DNA of 64,000 nucleotides from Stenocarpella maydis (lineage: Eukaryota > Ascomycota > Sordariomycetes > Diaporthales > Diaporthaceae), in NCBI GenBank assembly GCA_002270565.1, contig NQMI01000062.1, positions 124,001 to 188,000 on the forward strand. Reading direction: 5' to 3'. The position numbers and the translations under genes are program-made. Positions 47,438 to 59,335 of the stretch are shown here, one piece after another; position 1 is the stretch's first letter; each line of letters begins with the position of its first letter. The notes beneath the pieces were generated by a model. The model was not told the DNA's origin, did no database searches, and saw only the letters and a program-made list of their open reading frames with translations.

Positions 47438-48961
47438 CTATTTGCCGTCTCCCTGCTTCACCGGCCCGACCGGACCATCCTCGCCAAACGACTCAGCGCT
47501 CAGGTCCGCCGCCGTGCGCGTGATCTCGTGGCTCTTCTCCAGCCTGGAGAGCACCGCCCACGTCGGCACCAGGCTGAGCAGGAGCCCGCCAAAGTTGATG
47601 CCGATACTGACAAAATGGTTGACGTTGGCCTCGCTCTGCATCGCCCACGCCACGGTCTGCCCCAGGGCCTCGAACCCGCGCAGGATGCCCGTGTGCCGTG
47701 ACACCGACGACAGGTCCGTGGTGTACTGGCCCACGAGCCAGTACAGGAACTGCTGGAACGCCTGGCCTGCGAACTGCCAGAAGAAGATGAGTGCGTACGA
47801 CGCGCCGAAGCCGCCGCGGAACCAGTCGTGTACGGGCGGGCTCGGCTCAGCGTAGTACTGTGCCTGCAGGATCGCCGCCCAGACCCACGTCCCCGAGAGG
47901 ACGGTCACGATGGCGGAGAAGGCGATCCTGGCGCGCTTCTTGATGTGGATGCTCTGGCGGTCGAGCAGAGAGGCGATGATGAAGGAGCTGAATATGCCGG
48001 CGAAGTTGGTGAAGAAGGACGAGAAGGCCCGCGCGCGGACGGTGAAGTACGAGGTGAGCCACGTGCTGAGGAGGCCGTTGTAGAAGTAGCTGATGAAGAA
48101 GGCCGGCAGGAGGAGGAGGATCCGAGGGGATCTGAGAAGGTCCCATACGGCCTTGAACTCGGCTGCGAAGGTCGGCTCCCTTTGAGTCACCACCCGGGTG
48201 CCATCCCCGCGCCAGACCTTCTCCGCGGGACTGAGCAGTATAGCAACTGGCAAACCCAGGCACATGATAACGATGAAAGCGACGTAGGTCGAGGGGCTGA
48301 CAGAGCCGGAGCTTGACTTGTCCGCATTCAGTCCCAGGTTGATGGCTCCTCCCACGATGGGGCCGGCAGCCTTCGCCGTCTGCCATATAGCAAGGTAGAA
48401 CGCTCTGTCCTTGGGGCTGGGATAGCCGATAATGATAGCAGCCTCGGCCGCCCAGAAGAACCCAGCAGAGATGCCACAGAGGGCACTGCCGAAAAGCATG
48501 AACCAGGTGACAGCCGAGGTGCTGTTGACATAGAGACCCGCGCCGTAGATTGGATATCCAATGCTGCCGAGGGCGAGGCCCCATTTCAGGCCGATACGGT
48601 TGTTGATGGCTCCGGCGGCGATGCAGACCAGGAAGAAGAGGCCGTAGACGAGCGCGTTGGCAGCCGAGACGGCGTACGGCTCTGCGGCTCCTCCGGCCCC
48701 CAGGTTGTTGAGCGCGTCCCACATGCCCGGGGCCGTGAACGACACGCCGCAGGCGACCAAGATCTGGAACGGCACGGACCGGAAAACCGAGGCCACTTTG
48801 CTTGGCGGCGGCGCGGCGGACCCATGTTCGCTGTCGTGTATGCTCTGCTCGGCCGTCGGACTCCCCATCTCGGCGGTGGTCACGGAGGCGGAAAAGGGCA
48901 GGGTTCCGTAGTCTGTTGCTGCGGTGCACCCTTTCGAGGCTCGTGAATCTGGGTGAACCAT
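47438..48961 (-). CDS. UNC93-like major facilitator transporter
   Basis: Intronless frame of 507 residues with about eleven or twelve hydrophobic spans. The cytosolic N-terminus (about 60 residues) is Ser/Glu-rich. The first span region reads FQILVACGVSFTAPGMWDALNNLGAGG, the characteristic opening of fungal UNC93/DUF895 membrane proteins, followed by ANALVYGLFFLVCIAAGAINNRIG, YPIYGAGLYVNS and GISAGFFWAAEAAIIIGYP. A loop with KVWRGDGTRVV divides the two halves. Family members are MFS-fold proteins of poorly known substrate; in animals UNC93 proteins regulate channels or chaperone receptors. A strong TATA box lies 40 bases upstream of the ATG. No truncation or frameshift is seen. Confidence 0.9.
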   Translation of the reverse strand: MVHPDSRASKGCTAATDYGTLPFSASVTTAEMGSPTAEQSIHDSEHGSAAPPPSKVASVFRSVPFQILVACGVSFTAPGMWDALNNLGAGGAAEPYAVSAANALVYGLFFLVCIAAGAINNRIGLKWGLALGSIGYPIYGAGLYVNSTSAVTWFMLFGSALCGISAGFFWAAEAAIIIGYPSPKDRAFYLAIWQTAKAAGPIVGGAINLGLNADKSSSGSVSPSTYVAFIVIMCLGLPVAILLSPAEKVWRGDGTRVVTQREPTFAAEFKAVWDLLRSPRILLLLPAFFISYFYNGLLSTWLTSYFTVRARAFSSFFTNFAGIFSSFIIASLLDRQSIHIKKRARIAFSAIVTVLSGTWVWAAILQAQYYAEPSPPVHDWFRGGFGASYALIFFWQFAGQAFQQFLYWLVGQYTTDLSSVSRHTGILRGFEALGQTVAWAMQSEANVNHFVSIGINFGGLLLSLVPTWAVLSRLEKSHEITRTAADLSAESFGEDGPVGPVKQGDGK

Positions 48962-50713
48962 CGCCGTCTCGCTGCAGCCGCGTGCCTGCAGGCGAGCTGG
49001 CTTTTATATCAGGTCCCGAGGATCTCCGCTTGGTCGTTGCTTATTACGCCATAACTACACATTTAAAGGGGGTATGGAGATTTTTTCATCGGCCGTCTCA
49101 GGGCGCGATCACGCAATCGGTACCCACTCTCAAGTCTCCAGGAAAATACCTGTTTCGGAGGCTCGAGTGCTGGAGCCGCAATTATTATGGCATAATAAAT
49201 GCTACGCATTCGCCACATGGTAATTCGAGAATCCATCACTAAGACATACCAGCACAAGCCCCCCATGTGGTCTTGATCCGTCTAAATGTAACAGCAGAGG
49301 CGTTTAAGGCAACAGGGCCTCATCACGAGGCTAGCACTATTTTATTAGTGGCTATTGTATTGTGAAATTTGTTGTTATCGGTATTGTATTTTTTATTGAA
49401 CGCTGGGTCTTGAGCGTGTACGACTGTATGAAGGGACCCCCGCGGCTCCTTTTTTTTTTTTTTAGGGTATTGTGACCGGGTCAAAAACGAAGCCACCTGG
49501 GCAGGCATGCCAAACATCCACGTGTATATCATGCTGTTCATACGAAACTGCCTCCCAGCCACTAATACTACAATACTACTAAATTAGTATTTGGTATTTA
49601 ATATAGTAGTACTGGTATTAGTATTAGGAAAATACTAAACTAACGAACCTAATTTCAACCCGGGAGGTTCTCACCGAATTCATCTATCGGAACGAGGTGG
49701 CGATAATGCTAGTTGAAAGTAATGTCGACGAACAAGACGGTCGAATTCTTTCCTGGACTTGGCCCTCGCTCCAACCCATCGCCACAAGTAAACATCACCT
49801 TAAATGAGTCAGCCACTGGGATGTGGTCTGGGGATCGATCTGACTGGACTTCAGATGTTGACTGGCTGAACATGGATCTGGTTTCGGGTTATTGCATAAG
49901 TATAGCTACTCCAGATCTCTGGCTGCTCAACGAGCTTCGACCAGCTCGTGCAGTAAGACTGTCAATTCAAGATGTATCGGCAGTTGCTTCAGAAGGCAGA
50001 CGGCAGTATTAGAGAAAACACACGCGCAAGGAGAAGCATGTCACTCGTATGTTCATGGCCATGATTCAGCCTCATGCTGTTCGCTCAGTGTTGCCGCCTG
50101 ATACATCCCTTGGAAGACCACATTGAAGCCCATTGTTATCATGCCGAATGAAAGGCTCTGCCCCTGGCTTTGAATTGGAGATCCTCTTTGGCCTCACACC
50201 TCCTGCAGTTCATCGGTGGATGGAACGCAGGGACAGTTGGTGACGCCGAAACTAGCCACGGTGGCTAGTGGCTATGATTTAGCGGTGTGGGTACCTGCGA
50301 ATATTAGTACGTATAGACACTCTGTGTTGTTCCCCCGAGAGAACGAGGATATTGAGCTCCATAGCTACGGCGATGTGCTTTACAGGATTCCCTTGCAGCA
50401 GGGGTGTCTGACAAAGGAAGTCACGGCTACCTGCATCGCCAACACACTCTATGAGAAACCTGGGCTACCCTGATTGCTGCCTGACATTCTTGTGGCACAA
50501 AAAACAGATATCGCTGTCCAAGCTGGATGAACCACGACTGCCTCGCTCGTTGCTCCATTCCATGGATCTCGTGTCGTTCCTCTATCTTAGCAGATGCAAC
50601 CGGAGAACGCCCGATATGATCCAAAAGATTTGATGGCCGCGGCACTTGAAATTTTGCATTCTCTCATCAATTAAATCCATCTTGGTGTCACAGCCACCCC
50701 TCAGTCCTCGGAA
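48962..50713. other. Intergenic region, AT-rich in part
   Basis: About 1.75 kb between divergent genes. It includes an AT-rich imperfect hairpin at 49562-49632, a poly-T run near 49450, and several short frames without domains. A possible decayed coding patch at 50150-50640 (FELEILFGLTPPAVHRW, LSKLDEPRLPRSLLHSM) is interrupted by stops and unassigned. Confidence 0.45.
49001..49008 (-). promoter_or_regulatory. TATA box of the UNC93-like gene
   Basis: Minus-strand TATAAAAG ends 40 bases upstream of the start codon at 48961. This near-consensus TATA suggests a regulated rather than purely constitutive promoter. Confidence 0.6.
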
Positions 50714-53700
50714 ATGGAGCGCTCAGTGGATGATCTGGAGGCGGGATGGGACCGACGATTTCACAAATTCCGGGAACTCAGATCACGAAGATTATTACGC
50801 AGAGCAGCTGCAAGAGATGAGCTTGACACGGCGGTAGATGAAATCGACGCGCAGATATCGACTCTTCGAAATGGCCAAAACGAGAGCATTGAGGCCTTAC
50901 AGCGACAAGCCGATGCAAAGATACGAGAAATGGAAGATCAAACCGACGAAGAGATCCAGCGGCTTCGGTATGAGGCCCAAAGGAAATCCGCCAAGATCCG
51001 GGAAGGGATCAACAGGGAACTCGAAGCCCTCCACGTGGCTTCAGAGGAAAAGACCCAGGAGCTGGAGGACAGGCGGTTTGCGAGAAAACGGAAGCACGCA
51101 GATGACGAAGAGGAAATTGATTGGGAATATTATGCGAATTTGAAAGCCCTTGGCAGAACTAGTAGGCCTTCGGTACGCATAGCTTCTCAAACATTGAGGA
51201 GAGCATTTTCAGGAACTAGAACTGACAATCCCAGGCATTGCCGTAGACAACGCCACCTTCCGCAACACTATTTCCGGCAACCCAGCCTCAGGCCGTCGAT
51301 AACGCCTCGGAAAATCCAGCACCATTGACAACGACAAGCCCTGGGTGTCACGAAGGAGTCCCAGTAGATCCCCCAGCGGAGATGCCAGCAGAAATGCCAG
51401 CAGATCCGAGGCCGTCCTTGACCTCCCTTGCATCATTGCGATCGACTGACGATGTATCTGCTTCTCGAGTGACCCGTGACTCGAACACACTTGTACCCAC
51501 TGGCAGAAGGCGGCGTTTCGAAGGATTTGCAAAGGATGGGTGCGCCACATGCAGAGGCCGAATATGGAGGTGTGATGGTGCCAGACCAATATGCAGCAAA
51601 TGCAAGGCAGATGGGAGACTCTGCATTTGGCCTCGGTCCAAGTCTCACCAGCCAGCTCTTCAGCCTATATGTGAAGACGCTGGCGCAAATGGTCGACATG
51701 GCGAGGGCGAGAGTTCCCGCGTGACCAATTTGAGGTCATCAAACACCGAGTCGGAGTCGACAAGCCCGCCCGTTCCTGGCTTATCCCCGGCATTTGAGTA
51801 CGATGCCAAGAGAAGGCCTCCGCAAAGATTGGTAAGGTTGATTGCCCCGGCAGGTCGGGTGCGTGAGTGCGCGGGAAGCTGCCACCCAGTATTATGGCGT
51901 TCAATGTCTGATGATGACCAGGCTGAGACGGCTGAGCGGACCGTAGCGACGGCCTCAGGCCTGAGCAGGTCGGAACCTCACATACCTGCCCAGCGACCGG
52001 GTGTTAGCATCGCGGACAGCAACTCTACCAACAGACACCCTCAGACTCCTACCCTGGGCCTTTCTTCCTTGCAACCCAGACAGCAGACAGACCGGAACGA
52101 TCTTCCATCAAGCGCTCTGGCACTGCCACCGAGACTGCAGGCCACGCCGAGTGTCCCGAATAACAGCGGCCTCATACGCTCAACAAGTCCATCGACAATC
52201 AGATTTCAAGAGGTCTTCAGAAACGTGCGAGATAAGAATTCACAAGAGAAACACTTTATCGTCGAATTTCCGCCTCGCAGCAAAACGTGGTACATCCTGC
52301 GGTGTGACGAGCACGACATAAACTTCGGGGAGTACCCATGGGCTTCAGCAGGGTGCCATATTGATTGCGAGGCCCACGACTTTACGCCACGGACTCATGA
52401 ACACTGCGTCTCGAAGTTGGGGGTCCTCGTACTTGATTGTACTTCCAGGCGCGCAAAGAGGAATAACAGGGCCTACAAGGAGGCCCTGCAGGCTGGGTAT
52501 AAGCCGAAGCAAGGGAAGACCAAACCACGAAGAGAGCACAGACCAAGGACGAACCACACCCCCAAGCGCATTCCAATCGATAACGATCCAGCTGAGGGTG
52601 GCTCCCAGAGGACCGGCCCATTCAGACTGTTTGAAGGCATTGTCAACCAAGTTCCTGGTGAGATATACCAGGGAGGTCTGCAGAAGCCTGGACGCACCGA
52701 GCTCCAATGGAGTCTGGTAGTTTGTTTGCCTCTCAGAAATTGGTATTTATGCTCCTCGTCCTGTCTGTGGCCCTTTCCTTTGACTATCTTATTCAAATTG
52801 CTGTGAAATCATATTCCCTGTTCATGGTCTCTGTTTCGCCGATATGTATCATTCTTACAAGATTTCGGTTTAGGGAAAGCATCAGCATCTCTGGAGATCT
52901 GTATTCAAGTGGCCTCGCCAAGAGAATGCCACCCTGCTATCAACCCGGCTTCCTAGACGATCCACAATCGGGGGCCACTGAATGGGCTGGGGGGTTCCAA
53001 AACGGTGGCCGGCGGGCAAAAGAACGGAGCTTCCCTTGTCTGCTCCTCAGACGCAGCCTGAAAATACCTCCGTGGGATGAGGAATCTGTGCTGCCTCCTG
53101 ACAGATGGTTTTTCACCTGGCTAGAGGCTGTGAGCTTGCGCGATCTATGGTACCAGCACCACCCCACACCGCATCCTCAGTCTGTGAAAGGTATAAATGA
53201 CGGCCATGAGGTTGCACGTCAGTTTCGACAGCGGCTTCAGGCAGCCCGTACAAGTGAAGCTGGCAGAGGCAATCCGGAGCGGGTAAGTGCTTGAAGCTAC
53301 AAAATATCAACATGAAAACGCTAATCAGCACGACATACTTGCCAGCCCGGTACAGGGGATGAATCAACCGCTGTCACATATGAGCCCTGTTCTACGCGCA
53401 ACACTTCAGGAGAAGCTCCTGAAGTACATGTGGCCACCCGTGAGAGCCAGCAAGTGGGACGAGGTAATACCGAGAGGCCTACATGGCACCACGATCACGA
53501 GGTTGTCCAACACAGCATCACAGTGTCATTCACCCATCACGATGGGCTAGAGAGCCCGCTTACCCCTGTCCCAAGCTCGGTCGATGACGATGCATGCGAT
53601 CCGCCCTATAGCCCAAGGTCAGCCACACCTGACGGTCAAGCCATGCCCCATGACCTCACAGTGCTAGATGATGACTTCGACATCGGTGACTACAACTATC

Positions 53701-53978
53701 CCCCAAAACCAACCAACCCTATCAGCAAAGATGCCGACGGTTGTGGGTCTCACGAGAGTGCACGGAAAGCGGTGGATGATAGCGCCGGCACCAGCTCCGG
53801 TGTGTCACCATCAGCGGTTGACAGTCTTAGAGCCATTCAGGCTCAGCTGATTCCAGGGTATGAGGATGGTGCTGGGAGGAAGGGGAAGTCCGTTGAAGTT
53901 GGACCACGATCACAGATTCTGTTAATGTTCCCGGATCTGAGTTCGCACTGGACGGGTGGAGAACAAAGCTTTTCGTGA
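50714..53978 (+). CDS. Coiled-coil/Zn2Cys6 protein with fungal-specific C-terminal modules
   Basis: Four exons (50714-51172, 51247-52742, 52874-53282, 53346-53978) give 998 residues, every junction in frame. Residues 1-140 are a charged coiled coil (ELDTAVDEIDAQISTLRNGQ onward) ending in a basic patch (RFARKRKHADDEEE). A canonical zinc binuclear cluster follows at about 252-279 with six cysteines spaced CX2CX6CX6CX2CX6C. After a Ser/Pro linker comes a module with FIVEFPPRSKTWYILRCDEH near 490, and after the third intron one with GDLYSSGLAKRMPPCY and TEWAGGFQNGG near 660-700. The last two occur in uncharacterised fungal proteins, often with nucleic-acid-binding domains. The C-terminus is acidic and disordered. 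A DNA-binding regulator is likely, but no target or fungal_trans domain is evident. Confidence 0.75.
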
Positions 53979-55018
53979 CTATAAAGGATTTGCCGCGCCT
54001 GTCTGCTGGTTCCAGAGATATCTTTGCTTTACTGTTGGTGTCGTGTTGAGAATACATGGGATGACTACATACGTAGAAGAGCGAAGTGGCGAAGGAAAGG
54101 CCTCGGATTGCTTGGTACGGGAGTTATTCTGACATGCTTTCAATTTCGAATGCTCAGACCTTCCACCCTTGGCCATCACCATAGTCAGCACGAGATATGC
54201 ACATGTGGGAGCGAGGTATTTTGAATCTACCCAGATAACGTTTATTACTCGCTCTGTGAGTCTCTAGATTTTTAACTAATCAAGACGTGCGGTTAATAGA
54301 TTACATTATATAAATATTAATATTTTAAAACGTTTAAATTTCTAAAACTTCTTTTCAAATACTTAAAATATATAATAAATCTTTAATTATTTTCATAATA
54401 AACTTAATTTAAAACATTATATTTTAAACTTGTATTTAAGGTTATTAGATTTAATTTGGATTCACATAGGGTATAAAAAAGTGGATGTATTTCGGTATAC
54501 ATATACTATGTGCAGGGCGGCCGGAATCATTGGGGGGGGGGGGCGCGCAGGAATGGGGGCCGAGGATGATATCTGCAATAAATGGGAACTATATACAAGG
54601 CCATGTTTAAATACATTTCTGATGGTTGAGAGACGGTATCTGGCATGTCGAAGGCCTCGAGCAGTGTTGCCTTGCCACCGAATTATGTCGGAGCACAGCG
54701 GGATCAGCGCTGAGGCCAGAGCTGAATTAGCTCCTGTCCACAGGTGCATTCAAGCCCGCTCTCTACCCGATCCCGCAGAATTTTGAGGTTGCCATCGAGT
54801 TTTGCAGGCTGGCCCGGTTGGCGGACACACAAAAGAAAGCGGCGGAGTCTAAACGGGAAAGTCTCTGGGATCTTAAAAGTTTAGAGCAGAATATCGCGCA
54901 GACGCCAGAAGGTATTTTCGAATATTCTACACCGAGACTAGCTCAGGAACATTTGCAGGCAGAGAGAGAGGTGACGAAGACCACGAAAAAAATTGCCGCA
55001 ACGTCCAAAAAGGCAAAG
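53979..55018. other. Spacer with AT-rich island
   Basis: Between convergent genes. A very AT-rich block lies at about 54240-54445 and a G run (about 11 bases) near 54533. No gene recognised. Confidence 0.5.
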
Positions 55019-56839
55019 TCATGCCTCCTTTTGATTCGAAACAACGCCCTTCTCCTCATCAGCCCCCAGGCTACCATCCTCAGCGACGCCCTCGTGGTGT
55101 CCGTGCAGGCCGATCTCGGTCTCGGTGAAGGCGTCGGCCGTGTCACGGTACTTAGGGACGAAGTTGACGGCGAGGGCGTACGACCAGGCGGCGACGAAGA
55201 AGGCCATGGGCACGACCATGGCCATGGGGGTGCCGTGCATGTCAGCCACGGCTCCCGTCAGGGGCGGGACGACTGCGCCGCCCAGGACTCCGCCCACGAT
55301 GAAGCCGGAGCCGCGCTTGGTGTGGCGGCCCAGGCCTCGCATGCCTAAGGCCATGATGGTTGGGAAGCAGATGGACTCGACTGGGTGTGTTAGTCGGCTG
55401 CCTAAGATCCCACCGTGATGATGCCACTGTGTGGCTGTCTATGCTCGGTTTTTTTTTTGTTTCTTTTTTTGGGAAGGGGGGGGTGTGGAACTGTGGAGGG
55501 AAAAAGGTTGGTGCTTACAGAAGAGGACGACGTAGAGCATTGACATGCCCGTGTTCTCGCGCTGGGTGATGGAGGGCCCGATGAAGATGATACAAGCCGT
55601 CAGGTAGATGCCGAAGACGATGCGGGGCTTGACGAAGGACATCATGCCCACGCCCGCGAAACGGCCGAGGGCGAAGGCGCCCTGCGCGCCGGCCAGGAAC
55701 TGGGAGCCGAGGGCGGAGTCGGTGTTGGCGCGGGACTCGGTCGCGTAGTTGATGAAGTAGCTTCGGCGGTGGTTAGCGATGGGGGGCTCTTTTCTCGGAG
55801 ATGGGGGGAGCGGGGGCTGACTTACCTTGCGATGGCAACCTGGGCTCCGGTGTAGCAGAACTGAGCGAAGGAAGCATGGAACAGGCGGTACTGCTTCCTG
55901 AAGGGTTTGTTGCTGTCTTCTGAGGCCCGGGACTCCTCTGCCTGGAAGGCCATGTCGGCGTCGGTGATCTCGGGGATGTCCGAGATGAAGAAGACGAAGG
56001 CGAGGATAAAGACAAAGACGGCGATGGAGAGATAGACCCACTGCACGTTCTGCAGCGCCTTTGTGTCGTCGAAGTTGAAGAAGACGTAGGACCCCAACAC
56101 CGGGGCCACGACGGTGCCGATGCCATTGAAGGCCTGGGAGAAATTGATGCGGATCTCAGAGTACTTGGGCGGGCCACAGACTGCAAGGACGCGAGGTCAG
56201 CACCTTGGGCCCAAGGCCGGGCGTGACTGGTGTGCTTACCGGTGATATAGGGGTTGGCGGCAGTCTCGAGCGATCCCAGGCCGTTGCCGATGATGAAGAT
56301 GCAGATGCAGAAGCCAGCGAAGGAGCGGTGCAAGATTGCAGGGATGGCGAGCAGGGCGCCAAGGCCATACAAGAAGAGGCCCCAGATGAAGACGGCTCGA
56401 TAGCTGTAGTGGCGCAGGATCCATGCGGCGTGGCCCAGGGAGGCCAGGGGGTAGGCGCTGATGCATGTGAGGCAGTTGTCAGCTGGTGGAACTGGTGACG
56501 GACGGACATTGTACATATATGTCCTCATATACTGGGCGCCAAGAGTTGTGTGTGTGTGGGGGGGGGGGGCGATGACGGAGAGCGGGGAGTGTGAGGGCAT
56601 ACGCACCCAAAGTAGGCGGCCTGGAGACCAGACGAGCGGGCACGGCTGATGCCCAGGACGTTCTGGAAGTGCTTGTTGAGCGTGTCAAGCAGGCCGTACG
56701 AGAAGCCCCAGAGGAAGAAGAGGATGGTGACGAGACAGATTGGGTAGAGCGACTCCTTGAGGGTCAGCTCGGCGGCCTTTGTCCTCTTCTTGTCCGAGGT
56801 GCGCAGGGAGCGGTTCTTCCAGAACGACTTGGAAAACAT
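55019..56839 (-). CDS. FucP-like sugar:proton symporter (MFS)
   Basis: Five exons (56607-56839, 56240-56457, 55826-56180, 55519-55760, 55019-55380) give 469 residues, all junctions in frame. The opening span reads ICLVTILFFLWGFSYGLLDTLNKHFQ, the N-terminal signature of the fucose/glucose-galactose permease family. It is followed by LQAAYFGAYPLASLGHAAWILRHYSYR with the A-motif-like loop, GNGLGSLETAANPYITVCGPP (the family's NxE-type acidic site), FSQAFNGIGTVVAPVLG, and AQVAIASYFINYATE. Eleven or twelve spans are predicted. The central loop is charged (SDIPEITDADMAFQ). It probably imports L-fucose or a related hexose at the plasma membrane. Introns 1 and 4 carry poly-G or poly-C tracts. Confidence 0.9.
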
Positions 56840-58576
56840 CTTTACGACTCGAGTGTCCTGAAGGACTCCGACTGCCCATCAATGCGAAGAGACACTGGGC
56901 TGGACTGGTCGTCTTTCCTCTGCTGTCTTATCGGGCACGGTGTGGAGCAGATGGTTGAAGGCTGGCAGAGGGGGCGAGTGCCGGGTTCGTGAGATTATAT
57001 AGTCACTTAACTACGTAGATACTTGGTCACTGTCTTGGATCGGCCCTTCTGGTTGCCTCAGTGTTCAATACTACTACACCAGGACATCACAGACCACTTC
57101 TACATATTCCGTCGAACCCCCCGTCAAACCCCACATCCCCAGACCAATGGCTTCAGTCATTAGCCGACGGGGCCTGGGGAAGGTCCCTGCCAGCCCAGGA
57201 GCTGCACTATGCAGTGCAGTGGGGATGCTGGCCCGGATGGGCTGATGGGGCTCCTCGACAGGGTGTGGCTTGATTAAGATGTTCCAGGAACCAACCTGTC
57301 GACAGTTGTGGACCCGACGGGAAATTGACTTCACGTTTGTTTTGTTGGCTGCAACCACGTGCGGGGGAACGTGCCTTTTGGCCCAGCACCACCAGCTGAT
57401 CCTATGCCAGATCGAGACAACGCTGCCGGTCAGAGACGGCGCACGGGTGGCCACGAGGCTCAGGTCCAAAGGGGCCTCGACCTAATGATAGCCCGAGACA
57501 TCAACCAGGCTCGACACTATTCTACCATGTACTCCGTAAATACCTACAATCCACTGCTAGTACTTGAGTAGGAGCCTTGTTCAGCCGTGCGTGGGACGTA
57601 CAAGTCATACACAACATTCCACGCACATGTGTCGTCGCATGCCATCGCATCCATCATTACCCTGGCACTGTCGTGATTCAGGCCGTCCACGTCTTGGCCA
57701 TGCTGTGTGGCCGGTACTTTAACGGTCGGTCCCAAGCTGTCGGCTCCAGTCCACCATCTCCACAAATTCCGAGCCTAGGAATATCCCGGCACTAAGTAGC
57801 CCCGCAAGGACCAGCAAGCCCATCTTCCCCAGCCTCACATGATATTGCGATGCCAATAAACTTTATCCAGCCACACACTCTGGTTGAGTCCTGCTTCAAG
57901 TGTTTTGGTCCAGCTCGTCGCATGAAATTCAAACCTCTGCCTGGCCACTCTTCTTCCTCCTTGACCAGTAAGAAAGAAATTGCACAGAACACTGGCTCTT
58001 GAAAGCCCGAACAGTAGCTATGGCAGTTGGTGCCACGTCAGTCTGGGACCTGGGTCAGCCTTTCTCAGGGGTTGCCATATCAGATAGCATATCGTCTGCT
58101 TGCAGTTATGGTATACATCTCCTATTTTCCTGTCATTTGAGTCATGAGTCAGTCAGGTACTAAACTTGAAAACTCGTATTCCTTTAATACCTCTAGTAGG
58201 CCGGAACACTAATCATTTTTGCGCATAGATAAAAACAAGATTCAAATAACTCAGGTTGTAACTCGCTATAGTTAAATCATGGCCATGCAGTAATCTTCTG
58301 CAGACTAGTATCAACCCAGAAGTCACCATTTTACACCAAGAATCCTAGAATCAGGCCGTGCCTAGCTAGGTACATACCTAGGTACCTAGGTACTAAGTAC
58401 TCAAGCTGTCACGCATGCTAGCTGCTGCACTAATGCTACGGTTGTGTTCCTGCCAAAAGGTACAGAATTCCAGAACAATCTTCTCAAATCTAGTGCAGTC
58501 TATATAACAGGCCTACCCCTAGTGCTCTCCAGATAGGACTTTCATAATATATATATATATATATATACATATATAT
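56840..58576. other. Promoter of the FucP-like gene and gene-free spacer
   Basis: No coding frame with a domain. Two overlapping TACCTAGGTA decamers occur at 58375-58384 and 58383-58392, and an (AT)n run at about 58549-58565. Composition becomes AT-rich toward 58.5 kb. Confidence 0.45.
56995..57001 (-). promoter_or_regulatory. Possible TATA box of the FucP-like gene
   Basis: Minus-strand TATATAA about 155 bases upstream of the ATG at 56839. The distance is plausible for a fungal promoter. Confidence 0.35.
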
Positions 58577-58666
58577 CCCTCCTAGGTATAAGGGTTACTA
58601 AAGGCCTTAATTATTCTTTTAAAACTATATTCTATTTAACTATAACTATTTTCTAGCTAAACTATA
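58577..58666 (+). repeat. Direct repeat copy A (about 90 bp, AT-rich)
   Basis: Matches 60019-60110 along its length with scattered transitions (both share TTAATTATTCTTTTAAA and CTAGCTAAACTATAT). The copy is cut exactly where the forward LTR begins. Confidence 0.75.
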
Positions 58667-58893
58667 TGTTATGAAGCACCAAGCATCGGCGGCTGACTAC
58701 CGCAGAAGATAACCCCGCAGACCAGGGGTCAGCTCCTGAAAAGGTCGTCCCACCTGATCCAATCAGTGACGCAACCCTATCAGGGCTAGGGTCAGGGACC
58801 CACCAGAATCGATGGGATCTGTGTCGACTCCATCGAGCAACACCTAGTTGACAGACTCACCATCGATTCTATCGAGCCACTGAAGAGTTAGAA
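58667..58893 (+). mobile_element. Partial LTR, forward orientation
   Basis: Begins TGTTATGAAGCACCAAGCAT and matches the first half of the LTR at 58897-59335 read in reverse complement. Differences are mainly C/T and G/A. It stops after GAAGAGTTAGAA, where the full LTR continues with ATATAT. It forms the left arm of a long palindrome. Confidence 0.75.
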
Positions 58894-58896
58894 AAA

Positions 58897-59335
58897 TGTA
58901 ATGATCAGAGGGTTTACGTTAAACCTGAAAGATCAAGGGTTTATGTTCGGAATACGCTGTTAGGCGGTTATTGAGCAATATTGTTTGACTAATAATGATC
59001 ACTAGCTGTAAGGCTATCCAATACTGGGATTGAATACTTAGATTGACCACTGAAGAGTCTGTTCCATGAAAGCTATCTACTGGGGTGATGACCATATCCG
59101 TATATATATTCTGACTCTTCAGTAGCTTGATAGAATTGATGGTGAGTCTGTTGACTAAGTGTTGCTTGATGGAGTTGATACAGATCCCATTGATTCTGGT
59201 GGGTCCCTGACCCTAACCCTGATAGGGTTGCGTTACTGATTGGATTAGGTGGGATGACCTTTTCGGGAGCTGACCCCTGGTCTGCAGGGTTGTCTTCTGC
59301 GGTAGTCAGCCGCTGATGCTTGGTGGTTTATAACA
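58897..59335 (-). mobile_element. Full-length LTR, reverse orientation (439 bp)
   Basis: Read on the minus strand it starts TGTTATAAACCACCAAGC and ends CTGATCATTACA, the TG...CA limits of an LTR. It is homologous to the solo LTR at 62276-62742. No matching 5-bp duplication flanks this copy (AAAAA before, TAATC after), so its insertion history is rearranged. Confidence 0.8.

Noticed and set aside
51830..51887. Possible 58-base intron in the Zn2Cys6 gene (GTAAGG...CCCAG)
   Set aside because: Removing it shifts the frame into a stop within about 20 codons; reading through keeps the long frame that later matches conserved modules.
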